This document shows, in pieces, positions 17,336 to 26,472 of a DNA stretch of 64,000 nucleotides. The notes under the pieces were generated by a model that saw nothing but the letters and a program-made list of their open reading frames with translations, did not search any database and was not told the origin of the DNA. The stretch is from positions 186,001 through 250,000 of the forward strand of contig NZ_FPAY01000002.1 of NCBI RefSeq assembly GCF_900116495.1. Direction: 5' to 3'. The stretch comes from Arthrobacter sp. ov118 (lineage in GTDB: Bacteria; Actinomycetota; Actinomycetes; Actinomycetales; Micrococcaceae). The first letter of the stretch is position 1. Every line of letters starts with the position of its first letter. Both the position numbers and the translations under genes were made by a program.

Positions 17336-18382
17336 CTAACCCTCCACCGGAATGCTGAGGGTCGCCAGAATGGCCGCGTGATCGGTTCCCGGCACCGGAT
17401 GGACCGAGTAAGCGCCGCCACTGATCTCCGGGTTCGTGAGGATGTGGTCGATCACGATTCCGGGCAGGGGCAGTCCGTCCATCGGCCAAGTGGGGATCAG
17501 CCGCGATCCGGCAGCAACGCCAACGTCCACCGTCGGCCTTCCGCCGGCTCCGGCCAGGAGCTGGCGGAACTCCGCGTGATCGTAGGTGGCGTTGAAGTCA
17601 CCGATCAGGACCACGTTCCCGGGGCGTGCCGCCACCTTGCCGAGCGCTGCAAGATCCTGCCGCCACTGCACAACTCCGGCATCCACCGGCGGTTTCGCAT
17701 GCACGATTGTCACCTCGAGGGAGGTTTGGCCAGCGGAATCGCCCGCAGAATCCCCCGCCGAATGAAGGTCCAGCCGGACCATCGGCATCAGGAACTGCGA
17801 ATCCGGCACGGCACCGGTGAGCCTGAGGGGGTGCAGGGAGTAGACCGCGGCGCCGGAGGCGCGGCCGTCCGGGCGGCTGATCCGGTTCGGCAGGAGGCTG
17901 GCGAGCCCCTCGGCCGCCAGCCGGTCCTCCAGAGCGGGGGTGTATTCCTCAACGGCAAGGAGCCCGATGCCGTTGTCCCGCACCAGCCGGACGATTTCGG
18001 CCGCATCCGCCCGGCCAAGCTGTGCATTGATGTTCATCACCTTCAGCTCCACGCGTCGGGTGTCGGCGGCCTGGGTCGGGCGGGCGTGGCCCAGCGGGAA
18101 GAGCCAGAACAGCTGCAGGGCGAGCAGCGACGCCGTTGTGGCGAGCAGCCAGGCGCGCCGGCTCAACGCCGCACACGCCAGCCCGACGGCAGCGGGTAGC
18201 ACCAGCCAGGGGGTGAAGGACAGCAGTTGCACCACAGGCCTTGGCCACGCGACCTGAACGGCCCGAAAGACGGACACCGCGGCCACCGGTGTCGCGGCCA
18301 GCACGGTCGCGACGAACCACACCCGGGAAGGGCGCCGAGGGCGCGGCGACCGCGCAGCGCGGCCGATGGTTGGTCCTGCCAT
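17336..18382 (-). CDS. Endonuclease/exonuclease/phosphatase family membrane protein
   Basis: A 348-aa protein with three hydrophobic segments near the N-terminus (about residues 22-42, 52-72 and 77-97) followed by an extracytoplasmic EEP domain. Visible EEP landmarks are VMNINAQLG (metal/substrate Asn), LLAVEEYTP (catalytic Glu), VLIGDFNATYDH (Asp and Asn), and IDHILTNP followed by GTDHAAIL (final Asp-His). Such proteins are often annotated as secreted DNases or phosphodiesterases; the true substrate is unknown. The ATG at 18380-18382 is chosen because upstream codons read as low-complexity. It is convergent with the SDR gene and divergent from the GDPD gene. Confidence 0.8.
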   Translation of the reverse strand: MAGPTIGRAARSPRPRRPSRVWFVATVLAATPVAAVSVFRAVQVAWPRPVVQLLSFTPWLVLPAAVGLACAALSRRAWLLATTASLLALQLFWLFPLGHARPTQAADTRRVELKVMNINAQLGRADAAEIVRLVRDNGIGLLAVEEYTPALEDRLAAEGLASLLPNRISRPDGRASGAAVYSLHPLRLTGAVPDSQFLMPMVRLDLHSAGDSAGDSAGQTSLEVTIVHAKPPVDAGVVQWRQDLAALGKVAARPGNVVLIGDFNATYDHAEFRQLLAGAGGRPTVDVGVAAGSRLIPTWPMDGLPLPGIVIDHILTNPEISGGAYSVHPVPGTDHAAILATLSIPVEG

Positions 18383-18563
18383 GCTCCAGAGTCTAAGCCG
18401 GGAAGACCGTGAAGTGACCGTGGCCGGCGGCGGAGTTTCGGTCGCCGCCGCCTGACGTTCACCTCTGCGTGGCCCGGCGGTCAGGCCACGGTAGCCCGGT
18501 ATTGGCCGTGGCGGGGCACGGTGGCTGGTGCAACTGCACACCACCAGAGTGGAGACCTTCCCC

Positions 18564-19646
18564 ATGCGAACCCCGATGAAGCTGGGCGCTGCCGTACTCA
18601 GCGCAGCCCTGCTGCTCACCACCTCTACCCAAGCCCAGGCGGCGGACACCAACGCCAGCGCCAATGGCGGGGCCAACCGCAATCATTTCGACCTCCAAGC
18701 CCACCGCGGCGGCATCGGCCTCACCGTCGAGTCCACGTTGGCGTCCTTTGCCAAGGGGATCGAGACCGGCGTATCAACTCTCGAGCTTGACCTCCAGATC
18801 ACCAAGGACGGCCGCGAAGTCATCACCCATGACCGCAAGATCAGCGGCACGAAGTGTCTCGACACCGCTCCTGTCACTCCGAATGACCCCCAGTTTCCGT
18901 ACGTCGGCAAGTACATCAAGGACCTGACGTTCGCCCAGGTCCGCACTCTGGACTGCGGTTCGCTCACCCAGCCGCAGTTCCCCGGACAGCAGGCGTCGCC
19001 GGGCGCCACGATGCCCACGCTGGCCGAGGTCTTCGCGCTCGCCGACTCCTACCGCGCCAGCCAGGTGAAGTTCAGTATCGAAACCAAGGTGGAAGCCGGC
19101 GCCCCGCAGGAAACCGCCCCGCGGGAGCAGTTCGTGGATGTCGCGCTGCGCGAGATCAACGCAGCGCACGTGCAGAGCCGGGTCTCGATTGAGAGTTTCG
19201 ACTGGGGCTCGCTGCGCCTGGTCCAGGAGCGCCAGCCGCAGATCCCCACCGTGGCCCTGACCAATAAGGACTTCCTGCAGGTCGGCCAGCCCGGAAAGTC
19301 GCCCTGGCTCGGCGGAATCGACGCCGACGATTTCGGCGGCGACCTTGTCGCGGCCGCAGCCTCCCTCGGCTTCAAAGCCATCTCCCCGGTCCACGGCACC
19401 CCGCAGAACGGCACCGTGACGGACGCAAACTACGTCCCGTACGTCACGGCGGACATGGTGCGCCGGGCGCACGCGGCCCGGATGCAGGTCATCCCGTGGA
19501 CCGTCGATGACAAGCCCACCGTGCGCGCGCTCATCGGCATGGGCGTGGACGGCCTGATCACCGACTACCCGAACGAGCTCCGCGACGTCATGGCCGAGTC
19601 CGGCATGAAGCTGCCGCAGAGCTTCCAGCTGCAGCCCGGACACTGA
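18564..19646 (+). CDS. Secreted glycerophosphodiester phosphodiesterase
   Basis: Hydrolyses glycerophosphodiesters to glycerol-3-phosphate plus an alcohol, outside the cytoplasm. The 360-aa precursor has a signal peptide (MRTPMKLGAAVLSAALLLTT, then QAQA-A cleavage) followed by a TIM-barrel GDPD domain. The catalytic HRGG (AHRGGIGLT-E-ST) is at about residue 47, the metal-binding ELDLQ follows, and then THDR. The C-terminal IPWTVDD-PT-R-L-GVDGLITDYP is typical. Start ATG 18564 has GGAG eight bases upstream. It could recycle phosphorus from phospholipid head groups or teichoic acids. Confidence 0.93.
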   Translation: MRTPMKLGAAVLSAALLLTTSTQAQAADTNASANGGANRNHFDLQAHRGGIGLTVESTLASFAKGIETGVSTLELDLQITKDGREVITHDRKISGTKCLDTAPVTPNDPQFPYVGKYIKDLTFAQVRTLDCGSLTQPQFPGQQASPGATMPTLAEVFALADSYRASQVKFSIETKVEAGAPQETAPREQFVDVALREINAAHVQSRVSIESFDWGSLRLVQERQPQIPTVALTNKDFLQVGQPGKSPWLGGIDADDFGGDLVAAAASLGFKAISPVHGTPQNGTVTDANYVPYVTADMVRRAHAARMQVIPWTVDDKPTVRALIGMGVDGLITDYPNELRDVMAESGMKLPQSFQLQPGH

Positions 19647-19690
19647 CCCCCGACGCTGACCTCCGGCACAGCCGGCGGGGTGTTCCGCAG

Positions 19691-19732
19691 GTTACCGGGC
19701 TTTACGAACCCCCGTCCGTAAAGTCCGGTAAC
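19691..19732 (+). terminator. Long hairpin between the GDPD gene and the ileS T-box
   Basis: A 16-bp stem (19691-19706 with 19717-19732), broken only by one G.U pair, has a 10-nt loop. It most likely terminates the GDPD transcript; there is no T tract. An operator or an extension of the T-box leader cannot be excluded. Confidence 0.6.
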
Positions 19733-19740
19733 ATCGTGGT

Positions 19741-20045
19741 AGCAGCTTTGACCCGGCCATCACCGGTGAGCTTCCGGAAGAACGCTTAGGCAGCGCAACT
19801 GCGCGTGCCGCGGCCAGTAGAACCGGACGGGTAAGCCCGTCACAGCAGTAATGAGCGGCCGACGCCGGTGCAGCCCCTTTCTCGAAAGGTGCGGACCGGT
19901 GGCGGTAAGTGAGGTGGTACCGCGGTGCCGGTGTTGTCGAAAGACAGTTGTTGTCAAAAGACAGTTGTTATCAAAGACAGTGCAGGGGCCGTCCTCGCAT
20001 CCTGAATGAATACACGTGTTCACTAGCTCAACCCAGGATGTCGAG
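19741..20045 (+). promoter_or_regulatory. T-box riboswitch (Ile) controlling ileS
   Basis: The T-box core AGGTGGTACCGCGG is at 19912-19925. Upstream, an ultrashort Stem I is visible: CCGG-CCATCA-CCGG (19753-19766) with the Ile codon ATC (19759-19761) as specifier in the loop. The hairpin CTTCCGGAAG and AACG follow, as in mycobacterial and Nocardia ileS T-boxes. These actinobacterial T-boxes act on translation, exposing the ribosome site when uncharged tRNA-Ile binds. This fills the roughly 300-base gap before ileS. Confidence 0.88.
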
Positions 20046-23000
20046 ATGACTTATTACCCCAAGGCCTCCGCCGCAGGCGCCGGCTCCACCACCTCTGCTT
20101 CCAACGCAGCTTCCAACGCCGCAGGCGTGCCGGCCTCCGTGAAGTTCCCGGAGATCGAAGAGCGCATCCTCAAGTACTGGGACCAGGACGGCACCTTCCA
20201 GGCCAGCATCGACCAGCGCGATGCTGGTCAAGACGGCAGCAACGAATTCGTCTTCTATGACGGCCCGCCGTTCGCCAACGGCCTGCCGCACTACGGCCAC
20301 CTCCTGACCGGCTACGCCAAAGACCTTGTGGGCCGCTACCAGACCCAGCGCGGACGCCGGGTGGAGCGCCGGTTCGGCTGGGACACCCATGGCCTGCCCG
20401 CCGAGCTGGAAGCCATGAAACAACTGGGCATGACGGACAAGACCCAGATCGAGGCCATGGGCATCGACAAGTTCAACGACGCCTGCCGTGCCTCGGTCAT
20501 GAAGTACGCCGACGAGTGGAAGAGCTACGTCACCCGCCAGGCGCGCTGGGTGGACTTCGAGAACGACTACAAGACACTGAATGTCGAGTACATGGAGTCC
20601 GTGCTGTGGGCCTTCAAGCAGCTGCACGAAAAGGGCCTGACCTACAACGGCTACCGCGTGCTGCCGTACTGCTGGAAGGACGAGACGCCGCTGTCCAACC
20701 ATGAGCTGCGCATGGACGACGACGTCTACAAGAACCGCCAGGACCAGACCGTCACTGTCACGTTCCCCATCACGGCAGGGGAGTCGGAGCTGTCCAGGCA
20801 GCTCGCCGGGGTGCAGGCGCTCGCCTGGACCACGACGCCGTGGACGCTGCCCACCAACCTGGCTCTCGCCGTCGGGCCTTCCATCAGCTACGCCGTCCTG
20901 CCGGCCGGACCGCACGGCATCAAGGCTGCCGCGGCCGATGCCCCCGTCGCCGGGAGCTTCCTGCTCGCCGCCGACCTCCTGGGGACCTACGCCAAGGACC
21001 TCGGCTACGGCGACGGCGCCGAGGGCGCCGCCGCCGCCGAGGCCGCCGTCACCTCCCGCCACACCGGGGCAGAACTCGCGGGGCTGGCCTACGAGCCGCT
21101 TTGGGACTACTTCCACGACACCGAAAAGTACGGCACCGAGAACGCCTGGCGCTTCCTCGTGGCCGACTATGTCACCACGACTGACGGCACCGGCATCGTC
21201 CACCAGGCCCCTGCCTACGGTGAAGACGACCAGAAAGTCTGTGAAGAGGCCGGCATTCCGGTGGTCCTTTCCGTCGACGAGGGGGCAAAGTTCCTGGCGC
21301 TGTTCAGCCATGGGCCGCTGGCCGGAATCGCCGGCGTACAGGTCTTCGAGGCCAACAAGACCATCACCCAGGTGCTCCGCGGCCAGGGCAGGCTGGTCCG
21401 CCAGGCCAGCTACGAGCACAGCTACCCGCACTGCTGGCGCTGCCGCAACCCGCTGATCTACCGCGCCGTGTCCTCCTGGTACGTCGAGGTCACCAAGTTC
21501 AAAGACCGCATGTCCGAGCTCAACCAGGAAATCAACTGGATCCCCGGCAACGTCAAGGACGGCCAGTTCGGCAAGTGGCTGGCCAACGCCCGCGACTGGT
21601 CCATCAGCCGCAACCGCTACTGGGGCAGCCCCATCCCGGTCTGGCAGTCGACGGATCCGGACTACCCGCGCACCGATGTCTACGGCTCGCTGGCCGAGAT
21701 CGAGGCAGACTTCGGCCGCCTGCCGCTGAACAATGACGGCCAGGTGGACCTGCACCGGCCGTTCATCGACGAGCTCACCCGCCCGAACCCGGACGACCCC
21801 CGCACCCCGGAAGAAGGACAGTCCGTCATGCGCCGCGTCGAGGACGTCCTGGACGTCTGGTTCGACTCCGGCTCCATGCCTTACGGCCAGGTCCACTACC
21901 CGTTCCAGAACGAGCAATGGTTCGACACGCACAACCCGGCTGACTTCATCGTCGAGTACATCGGCCAGACCCGCGGCTGGTTCTACATGCTGCACATCCT
22001 CTCCACCGCGCTGTTCGACCGGCCGGCCTTCCGCAACGTCATCAGCCACGGCATCGTGCTGGGCTCCGACGGGCAAAAGATGTCCAAGAGCCTGCGCAAC
22101 TACCCGGACGTCTCCGAGGTCCTGGACCGCGACGGCTCCGACGCCATGCGCTGGTTCCTGATGTCCAGCCCGATCCTGCGCGGCGGCAACCTCGTTGTCA
22201 CCGAGCAGGGCATCCGCGACGGCGTCCGCCAGGTCATCCTGCCGCTATGGAACGTGTACAGCTTCTTCACGCTGTACACGAACGCAGCGGCTGGCGGGAA
22301 CGGGTACGACGCGAAGCTGCGCTACGACGGCTACGCCGACACCTTGGACCAGTACCTGATGGCCAACACCGGGGACCTCGTCCGGAACATGACCGCCCAG
22401 CTGGACAGCTACGACATCTCCGGTGCCTGCGACGAACTGCGCGGCTACCTGGACATGCTGACCAACTGGTATGTCCGGCGCAGCCGCCAGCGCTTCTTCG
22501 ACGAGAACGTCGACGCCTTCGACGCCCTCTACACGGCGCTGGAAACCGTCTGCCGTGTCGCGGCCTCGCTGCTGCCCCTGGTGTCCGAGGAGATCTGGCG
22601 CGGCCTCACCGGCGGCCGCTCCGTGCACCTGGCCGACTGGCCGGACGCCGGGCTGTTCCCGGCCAACCCGGACCTGGTCGAGGCGATGGACCGGGTCCAG
22701 CAGATCTGCTCCACCGGATCCTCGCTGCGCAAGGCCGCGAACCTCCGGGTGCGCCTGCCGCTGCAGGAACTTACCGTCGTGGCACCCGGGGCGGGCGCGC
22801 TGGAAGGCTTTGCCGCCGTCGTCGCCGATGAACTGAACCTGCGCTCGGTCCGCCTGCTCGACGCCGAGAGCGCCTCCCCGGAGGAGTTCGGCATCGAGCA
22901 GAAGCTCGTGGTGAACGCCCGGGCCGCCGGCCCCCGCCTGGGCAAGAACGTCCAGCAGGCCATCAAGGGCTCCAAGTCCGGCGACTGGTCGGTCAGCGAA

Positions 23001-23396
23001 GAGGGCGTGGTCACCGCCGGCGGCCTCGAGCTCGAACCGCAGGAATACACGCTGGAAACCGTTGCGGCCGAAAGTGCCGAAGGCGCGGGACCGCGTGCGG
23101 CCGCCGTGCTGCCCGGCGGCGGGTTCGTGGTGCTCAACACCGAAGTCACCCCGGAGCTGGAGGCCGAGGGGATGGCGCGCGACATGGTCCGCGCCATCCA
23201 GCAGGCCCGCAAGGACGCCGGACTCAACGTCAGCGACCGGATCAGCACCTCCGTGACGGCCAAACCGGACGTCGTCGAAGCCCTGCTGGCCAACGCGGAG
23301 CTGGTCAAGACCGAAACCCTGACCATCGAGCTGGAAACCCTTGCGGCAGACGTCAGGGAACCGCAGGTCAGTGTTGCCAAGAAAGCAGGGGCCTAA
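20046..23396 (+). CDS. ileS: Isoleucyl-tRNA synthetase
   Basis: Charges tRNA-Ile and edits misactivated valine. At 1116 aa it is the long, eukaryote-like IleRS type usual in actinobacteria. It has HYGH (PFANGLPHYGHLLTGY, near residue 80), GWDTHGLPAE, a large CP1 editing domain, WRCRNPLIYRAVSSWYV, and KMSKS in QKMSKSLRNYP near 678. The C-terminal domain ends in an Ala-Gly tail. ATG 20046 (preceded by AGGA) is preferred over an in-frame GTG at 20016. It is under T-box control. folC begins four bases after the ileS stop, so ileS-folC-DUF4233 form one operon. Confidence 0.97.
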   Translation: MTYYPKASAAGAGSTTSASNAASNAAGVPASVKFPEIEERILKYWDQDGTFQASIDQRDAGQDGSNEFVFYDGPPFANGLPHYGHLLTGYAKDLVGRYQTQRGRRVERRFGWDTHGLPAELEAMKQLGMTDKTQIEAMGIDKFNDACRASVMKYADEWKSYVTRQARWVDFENDYKTLNVEYMESVLWAFKQLHEKGLTYNGYRVLPYCWKDETPLSNHELRMDDDVYKNRQDQTVTVTFPITAGESELSRQLAGVQALAWTTTPWTLPTNLALAVGPSISYAVLPAGPHGIKAAAADAPVAGSFLLAADLLGTYAKDLGYGDGAEGAAAAEAAVTSRHTGAELAGLAYEPLWDYFHDTEKYGTENAWRFLVADYVTTTDGTGIVHQAPAYGEDDQKVCEEAGIPVVLSVDEGAKFLALFSHGPLAGIAGVQVFEANKTITQVLRGQGRLVRQASYEHSYPHCWRCRNPLIYRAVSSWYVEVTKFKDRMSELNQEINWIPGNVKDGQFGKWLANARDWSISRNRYWGSPIPVWQSTDPDYPRTDVYGSLAEIEADFGRLPLNNDGQVDLHRPFIDELTRPNPDDPRTPEEGQSVMRRVEDVLDVWFDSGSMPYGQVHYPFQNEQWFDTHNPADFIVEYIGQTRGWFYMLHILSTALFDRPAFRNVISHGIVLGSDGQKMSKSLRNYPDVSEVLDRDGSDAMRWFLMSSPILRGGNLVVTEQGIRDGVRQVILPLWNVYSFFTLYTNAAAGGNGYDAKLRYDGYADTLDQYLMANTGDLVRNMTAQLDSYDISGACDELRGYLDMLTNWYVRRSRQRFFDENVDAFDALYTALETVCRVAASLLPLVSEEIWRGLTGGRSVHLADWPDAGLFPANPDLVEAMDRVQQICSTGSSLRKAANLRVRLPLQELTVVAPGAGALEGFAAVVADELNLRSVRLLDAESASPEEFGIEQKLVVNARAAGPRLGKNVQQAIKGSKSGDWSVSEEGVVTAGGLELEPQEYTLETVAAESAEGAGPRAAAVLPGGGFVVLNTEVTPELEAEGMARDMVRAIQQARKDAGLNVSDRISTSVTAKPDVVEALLANAELVKTETLTIELETLAADVREPQVSVAKKAGA

Positions 23397-23399
23397 GCC

Positions 23400-24758
23400 A
23401 TGACTGACGAATTCTCCGTAGAAAGCGTCTACGCCGAACTTCTGGGCCGGGCACCGGAAAACAAGATGGAGCCGCGGCTCGCCCCGCTGCACCGTGCCAT
23501 GGAAATCCTGGGGGAGCCGAACAAGGCGTTCCCGATCATTCACGTCACCGGCACCAACGGCAAGACCTCCACGGCCCGGATGATCGAGGCCGGGCTGCGG
23601 GCCCACGGCCTGAGCACCGGCCGGTACACGAGCCCGCACCTGTCCAAGGTCACCGAACGGATCAGCATCGACGGCGCCCCGGTGCCGGATGAGACCTTCG
23701 TCCGGATCTGGGACGAGATCCGGCCCTACCTGCAGATCGTGGACGGCGAACTCGAAGAAGCTGGCCAGCCCCGGCTGACCTACTTCGAGTGCCTGACCAT
23801 CCTGGGCTTCGCGGTCTTCGCGGACCAGCCCGTCAACGTCGCCGTCATCGAAGTGGGCCTGGGCGGCATCACCGACGCCACAAACGTCGGTGACGGCCAG
23901 GTGTCCGTGGTCACCCCGATCTCCCTGGACCACACGGAACTGCTGGGCGACACCACCGGCGACATCGCCTACGAGAAGGCCGGCATCATCAAGCCCGGCG
24001 GCTTCCTCATCAGCGCCGCGCAGCCGGTCGACGCAGCCCAAGTCCTGTTGGAGAAGGCCAATGAAGTCAACGTGCCGTTCCGCTTCGAGGGAGTGGAGTT
24101 CGGCGTGGAATCCCGCACCGTCGCCGTGGGCGGGCAGATGGTCACCATCCGGGGCATCGCCGGCCGCTACGAGGACCTGCTGGTGCCGCTGCACGGCGCA
24201 CACCAGGCCGAGAACGCCGCCGTCGCGATTGCCGCGCTGGAAGCGTTCTTCGGCGGGGAAAGGGCGATCGACGCCGAGATCCTGCAGGAGGCGTTCGCCT
24301 CCGTCACTTCGCCGGGCCGTCTCGAGGTGGTCCGCACCTCGCCAACGATCCTCGTGGACGCCGCCCACAACCCGGCAGGCATCCGGGTGTCCGCCGAGGC
24401 CATCCACGAGGCCTTCAACTTCACCAAACTCGTGGTGGTGGTCGGCGTGCTGCGGGAAAAGGACGCCGAGGAGATCCTCCGCCAGCTCCAGGAATCCCTG
24501 GGCGGCCTCGCCACCGAGTACTGCTTCACGCAGTCCAACTCGCCCCGGGCCGTGCCGGCGGAGGACCTTGCCGAGCTCGCGGTGGACCTCGGGTTTGGCG
24601 AGGACAATATCCATGTCACCGAGAGGCTCGATGACGCGATCGAATGGGCCGTCGAACGCGCGGAAGCCGATGACGAACTCGCCGGCGGGGTCCTGGTGAC
24701 CGGTTCCATCACGCTCGTCGCCGATGCCCGGATCCTGCTCGGAAAGGCGGACGCGTAA
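23400..24758 (+). CDS. folC: Bifunctional folylpolyglutamate synthase / dihydrofolate synthase
   Basis: Adds glutamate to dihydropteroate and extends the polyglutamate tail of folates. The 452-aa protein has the Mur-ligase-type P-loop HVTGTNGKTSTARM near residue 48, followed by SPHLSKVTERI (substrate loop) and VIEVGLGG (metal site). The phosphate-contacting ISLDHTELLGDT and the C-terminal domain start DAAHNPAG come next. The start ATG at 23400 is four bases after ileS. It is followed four bases later by the DUF4233 gene, the same arrangement as M. tuberculosis folC-Rv2446c-ndk. Confidence 0.96.
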   Translation: MTDEFSVESVYAELLGRAPENKMEPRLAPLHRAMEILGEPNKAFPIIHVTGTNGKTSTARMIEAGLRAHGLSTGRYTSPHLSKVTERISIDGAPVPDETFVRIWDEIRPYLQIVDGELEEAGQPRLTYFECLTILGFAVFADQPVNVAVIEVGLGGITDATNVGDGQVSVVTPISLDHTELLGDTTGDIAYEKAGIIKPGGFLISAAQPVDAAQVLLEKANEVNVPFRFEGVEFGVESRTVAVGGQMVTIRGIAGRYEDLLVPLHGAHQAENAAVAIAALEAFFGGERAIDAEILQEAFASVTSPGRLEVVRTSPTILVDAAHNPAGIRVSAEAIHEAFNFTKLVVVVGVLREKDAEEILRQLQESLGGLATEYCFTQSNSPRAVPAEDLAELAVDLGFGEDNIHVTERLDDAIEWAVERAEADDELAGGVLVTGSITLVADARILLGKADA

Positions 24759-24761
24759 GCG

Positions 24762-25238
24762 ATGGCCAAACTCACCAAAGCCCAGCGCGAATGGCGCCCG
24801 GGCATGCCCAAAAAGCGTCGTTCCACAAAGATCATGTTCGCCTCCACGGTCCTGCTGCTAGAAGCGTTTGTGGTGCTCTTCGGCACGCTGGTCGTCTTCG
24901 GGCTGCACCGGAACGAGTATCCTGCGGCCCTCATCTTCTCGGTCGGAATCGGGCTATGCCTCGTGTTCATATTCACGTGCGCAGTCCTCTCGAAACCGTG
25001 GGGCGTGGCCCTGGGCTGGATCCTGCAGCTGGTCCTGATCCTGAGCGGCATCCTGGAACCGGCCATGTACGTCGTCGGCGCCCTCTTCGCCGTGGCCTGG
25101 TGGTACGGCATCCGCACCGGCATCCGCCTGGACCGCGAAGCGGCCCAGCGGGAGCGCGAGCAGGCGGAATGGGAAGCGGCCCACCCCGCCGGCAGCGGGC
25201 CGGACCAAACCCCCGGCACCGGCGCCCGGAACGCGTAG
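24762..25238 (+). CDS. DUF4233 family membrane protein
   Basis: A 158-aa protein with four predicted membrane spans (about residues 25-47, 53-75, 82-101 and 104-122). A basic N-terminus and a charged C-terminal tail (REREQAEWEAAHP) flank them. The conserved position between folC and ndk and the W-x-L-Q-L-V-L-I-x-S-G motif mark it as the DUF4233 family (Rv2446c in M. tuberculosis). Its function is unknown. It starts four bases after folC and is surely cotranscribed. Confidence 0.85.
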   Translation: MAKLTKAQREWRPGMPKKRRSTKIMFASTVLLLEAFVVLFGTLVVFGLHRNEYPAALIFSVGIGLCLVFIFTCAVLSKPWGVALGWILQLVLILSGILEPAMYVVGALFAVAWWYGIRTGIRLDREAAQREREQAEWEAAHPAGSGPDQTPGTGARNA

Positions 25239-25289
25239 CCCAAACCCGTAGACTTGACCCGAACCCCACCCCCACACATTGGAGCAGCT

Positions 25290-25703
25290 GTGAGCATTGA
25301 GCGCACCCTCGTCCTGATCAAGCCCGACGGCGTCGCCCGCAACCTGTCCGGCGCCATCCTCAGCCGGATCGAAGCCAAGGGCTACACCCTGGCCGAGCTC
25401 AAGAAAGTCGATGCCAGCCGTGAGCTGCTGGAGCAGCATTACGAGGAGCACGTCGGCAAGCCGTTTTACGAGCCGCTGGTTGAATTCATGCTCAGCGGCC
25501 CCGTTGTCGCCGCGATCTTCGAGGGACACCGCGTGATCGAGGGCTTCCGCACCCTCGCCGGCACCACGGACCCGACGACGGCGGCCCCCGGCACCATCCG
25601 CGGTGACTTCGGCCGCGACTGGGGCCTGGCCGTGCAGCAGAACCTGGTCCACGGCTCGGATTCAGTGGAGTCCGCCGAGCGCGAGATCAAGATCTGGTTC
25701 TAG
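25290..25703 (+). CDS. ndk: Nucleoside diphosphate kinase
   Basis: Transfers the gamma-phosphate of ATP to nucleoside diphosphates. It has 137 aa, the standard length. It begins V/M-SIERTLVLIKPDGVAR and carries the phospho-His motif NLVHGSDS (His near residue 117) with the C-terminal ESAEREIKIWF. The GTG at 25290 with GGAGCAG nine bases upstream is the right start; the longer frame from 25254 adds only noncoding sequence. It lies 51 bases after DUF4233 and ends before a large palindrome. Confidence 0.98.
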   Translation: MSIERTLVLIKPDGVARNLSGAILSRIEAKGYTLAELKKVDASRELLEQHYEEHVGKPFYEPLVEFMLSGPVVAAIFEGHRVIEGFRTLAGTTDPTTAAPGTIRGDFGRDWGLAVQQNLVHGSDSVESAEREIKIWF

Positions 25704-25729
25704 GAAGTCCCTGACACTTTCCTCACCGA

Positions 25730-25780
25730 GGTGACAGTTAAGGCCAATGTTCAACTCGAACATTGGCCTTAACTGTCACC
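25730..25780. terminator. Perfect 23-bp palindromic hairpin between ndk and the VKOR gene
   Basis: GGTGACAGTTAAGGCCAATG... at 25730-25752 pairs perfectly with 25758-25780 around a 5-nt loop. It lies between convergent genes and can stop transcription from both sides. There is no T tract, and its length and perfection are unusual for this genome. Confidence 0.75.
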
Positions 25781-25800
25781 CGGCGGCGTTTGGGAGCGCT

Positions 25801-26472
25801 TTAGTAGCCGGACGTCCCGACGAAGACCTGGATGAAGGCGAAGAAGATCGTGGCGATGACGGCCACGTACAGCAGGGCCGTAATGATCCAACCGGCGTCG
25901 CCGATGACTTTGGCGGGTCCGGCGGGAAGCGGGATCACGCCGTGGGAGATGTTGCGGACGGTTACCCACACAAACATCGGGATCATAACGGCCCAGACCA
26001 CCATGCAGAACGGGCACAGGATATGGATGGCGTACAGGGCCTGGGACCAAAGCCAGACGACGAACACGAAGCCCAGCGTCACGCCCGCCTGAAGGCCCAG
26101 CCAGTACCACCGGGCAAACTTGCCGCCGGCCAGGATGCCCATGGCCGTGGTGATGATCACCGCGAACGCGACAATGCCGATGAACATGTTCGGGAAGCCG
26201 AACACGGAGCTTTGCGGTGTCTGCATGACCTGCCCGCAGGAGATCCATGGGTTCACGTCACAGACCGTGACATGGTTCGGGTCCTTCAGGACCTCCAGCT
26301 TTTCCAGGACAAGAGTTCCGGACGCGAGCCAACCGATGATGCCGGTGATCAGCAGGAGCCAGGCGAACGGGCGTTCGCGGGTCATCAGGGGGAGGGACTG
26401 GTCCGCGGGAGCCGGACCGGAACCCGGCCGGCGCACAGTCGCGTCGCCGGCAGTGCTGGAGATGCTAGGCAT
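25801..26472 (-). CDS. Vitamin K epoxide reductase (VKOR) family protein
   Basis: A 223-aa integral membrane thiol oxidoreductase that re-oxidises a periplasmic-type DsbA using quinone, the actinobacterial substitute for DsbB. Four to five membrane spans are visible. The shuttle Cys pair lies in CDVNPWISCG after the first span and the active-site pair in ILCPFCMVV on the fourth. The soluble N-terminal 30 residues are Ser/Pro-rich. The ATG at 26470-26472 is selected; longer in-frame sequence upstream is Arg/Pro-rich and unlikely coding. Its DsbA partner is not in this window. It is convergent with ndk and divergent from rne. Confidence 0.92.
   Translation of the reverse strand: MPSISSTAGDATVRRPGSGPAPADQSLPLMTRERPFAWLLLITGIIGWLASGTLVLEKLEVLKDPNHVTVCDVNPWISCGQVMQTPQSSVFGFPNMFIGIVAFAVIITTAMGILAGGKFARWYWLGLQAGVTLGFVFVVWLWSQALYAIHILCPFCMVVWAVMIPMFVWVTVRNISHGVIPLPAGPAKVIGDAGWIITALLYVAVIATIFFAFIQVFVGTSGY

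Noticed and set aside
20028..22076. 682-codon minus-strand frame opposite ileS
   Set aside because: Antisense shadow of ileS with low-complexity Val/Gly/Asp composition and no ribosome site.
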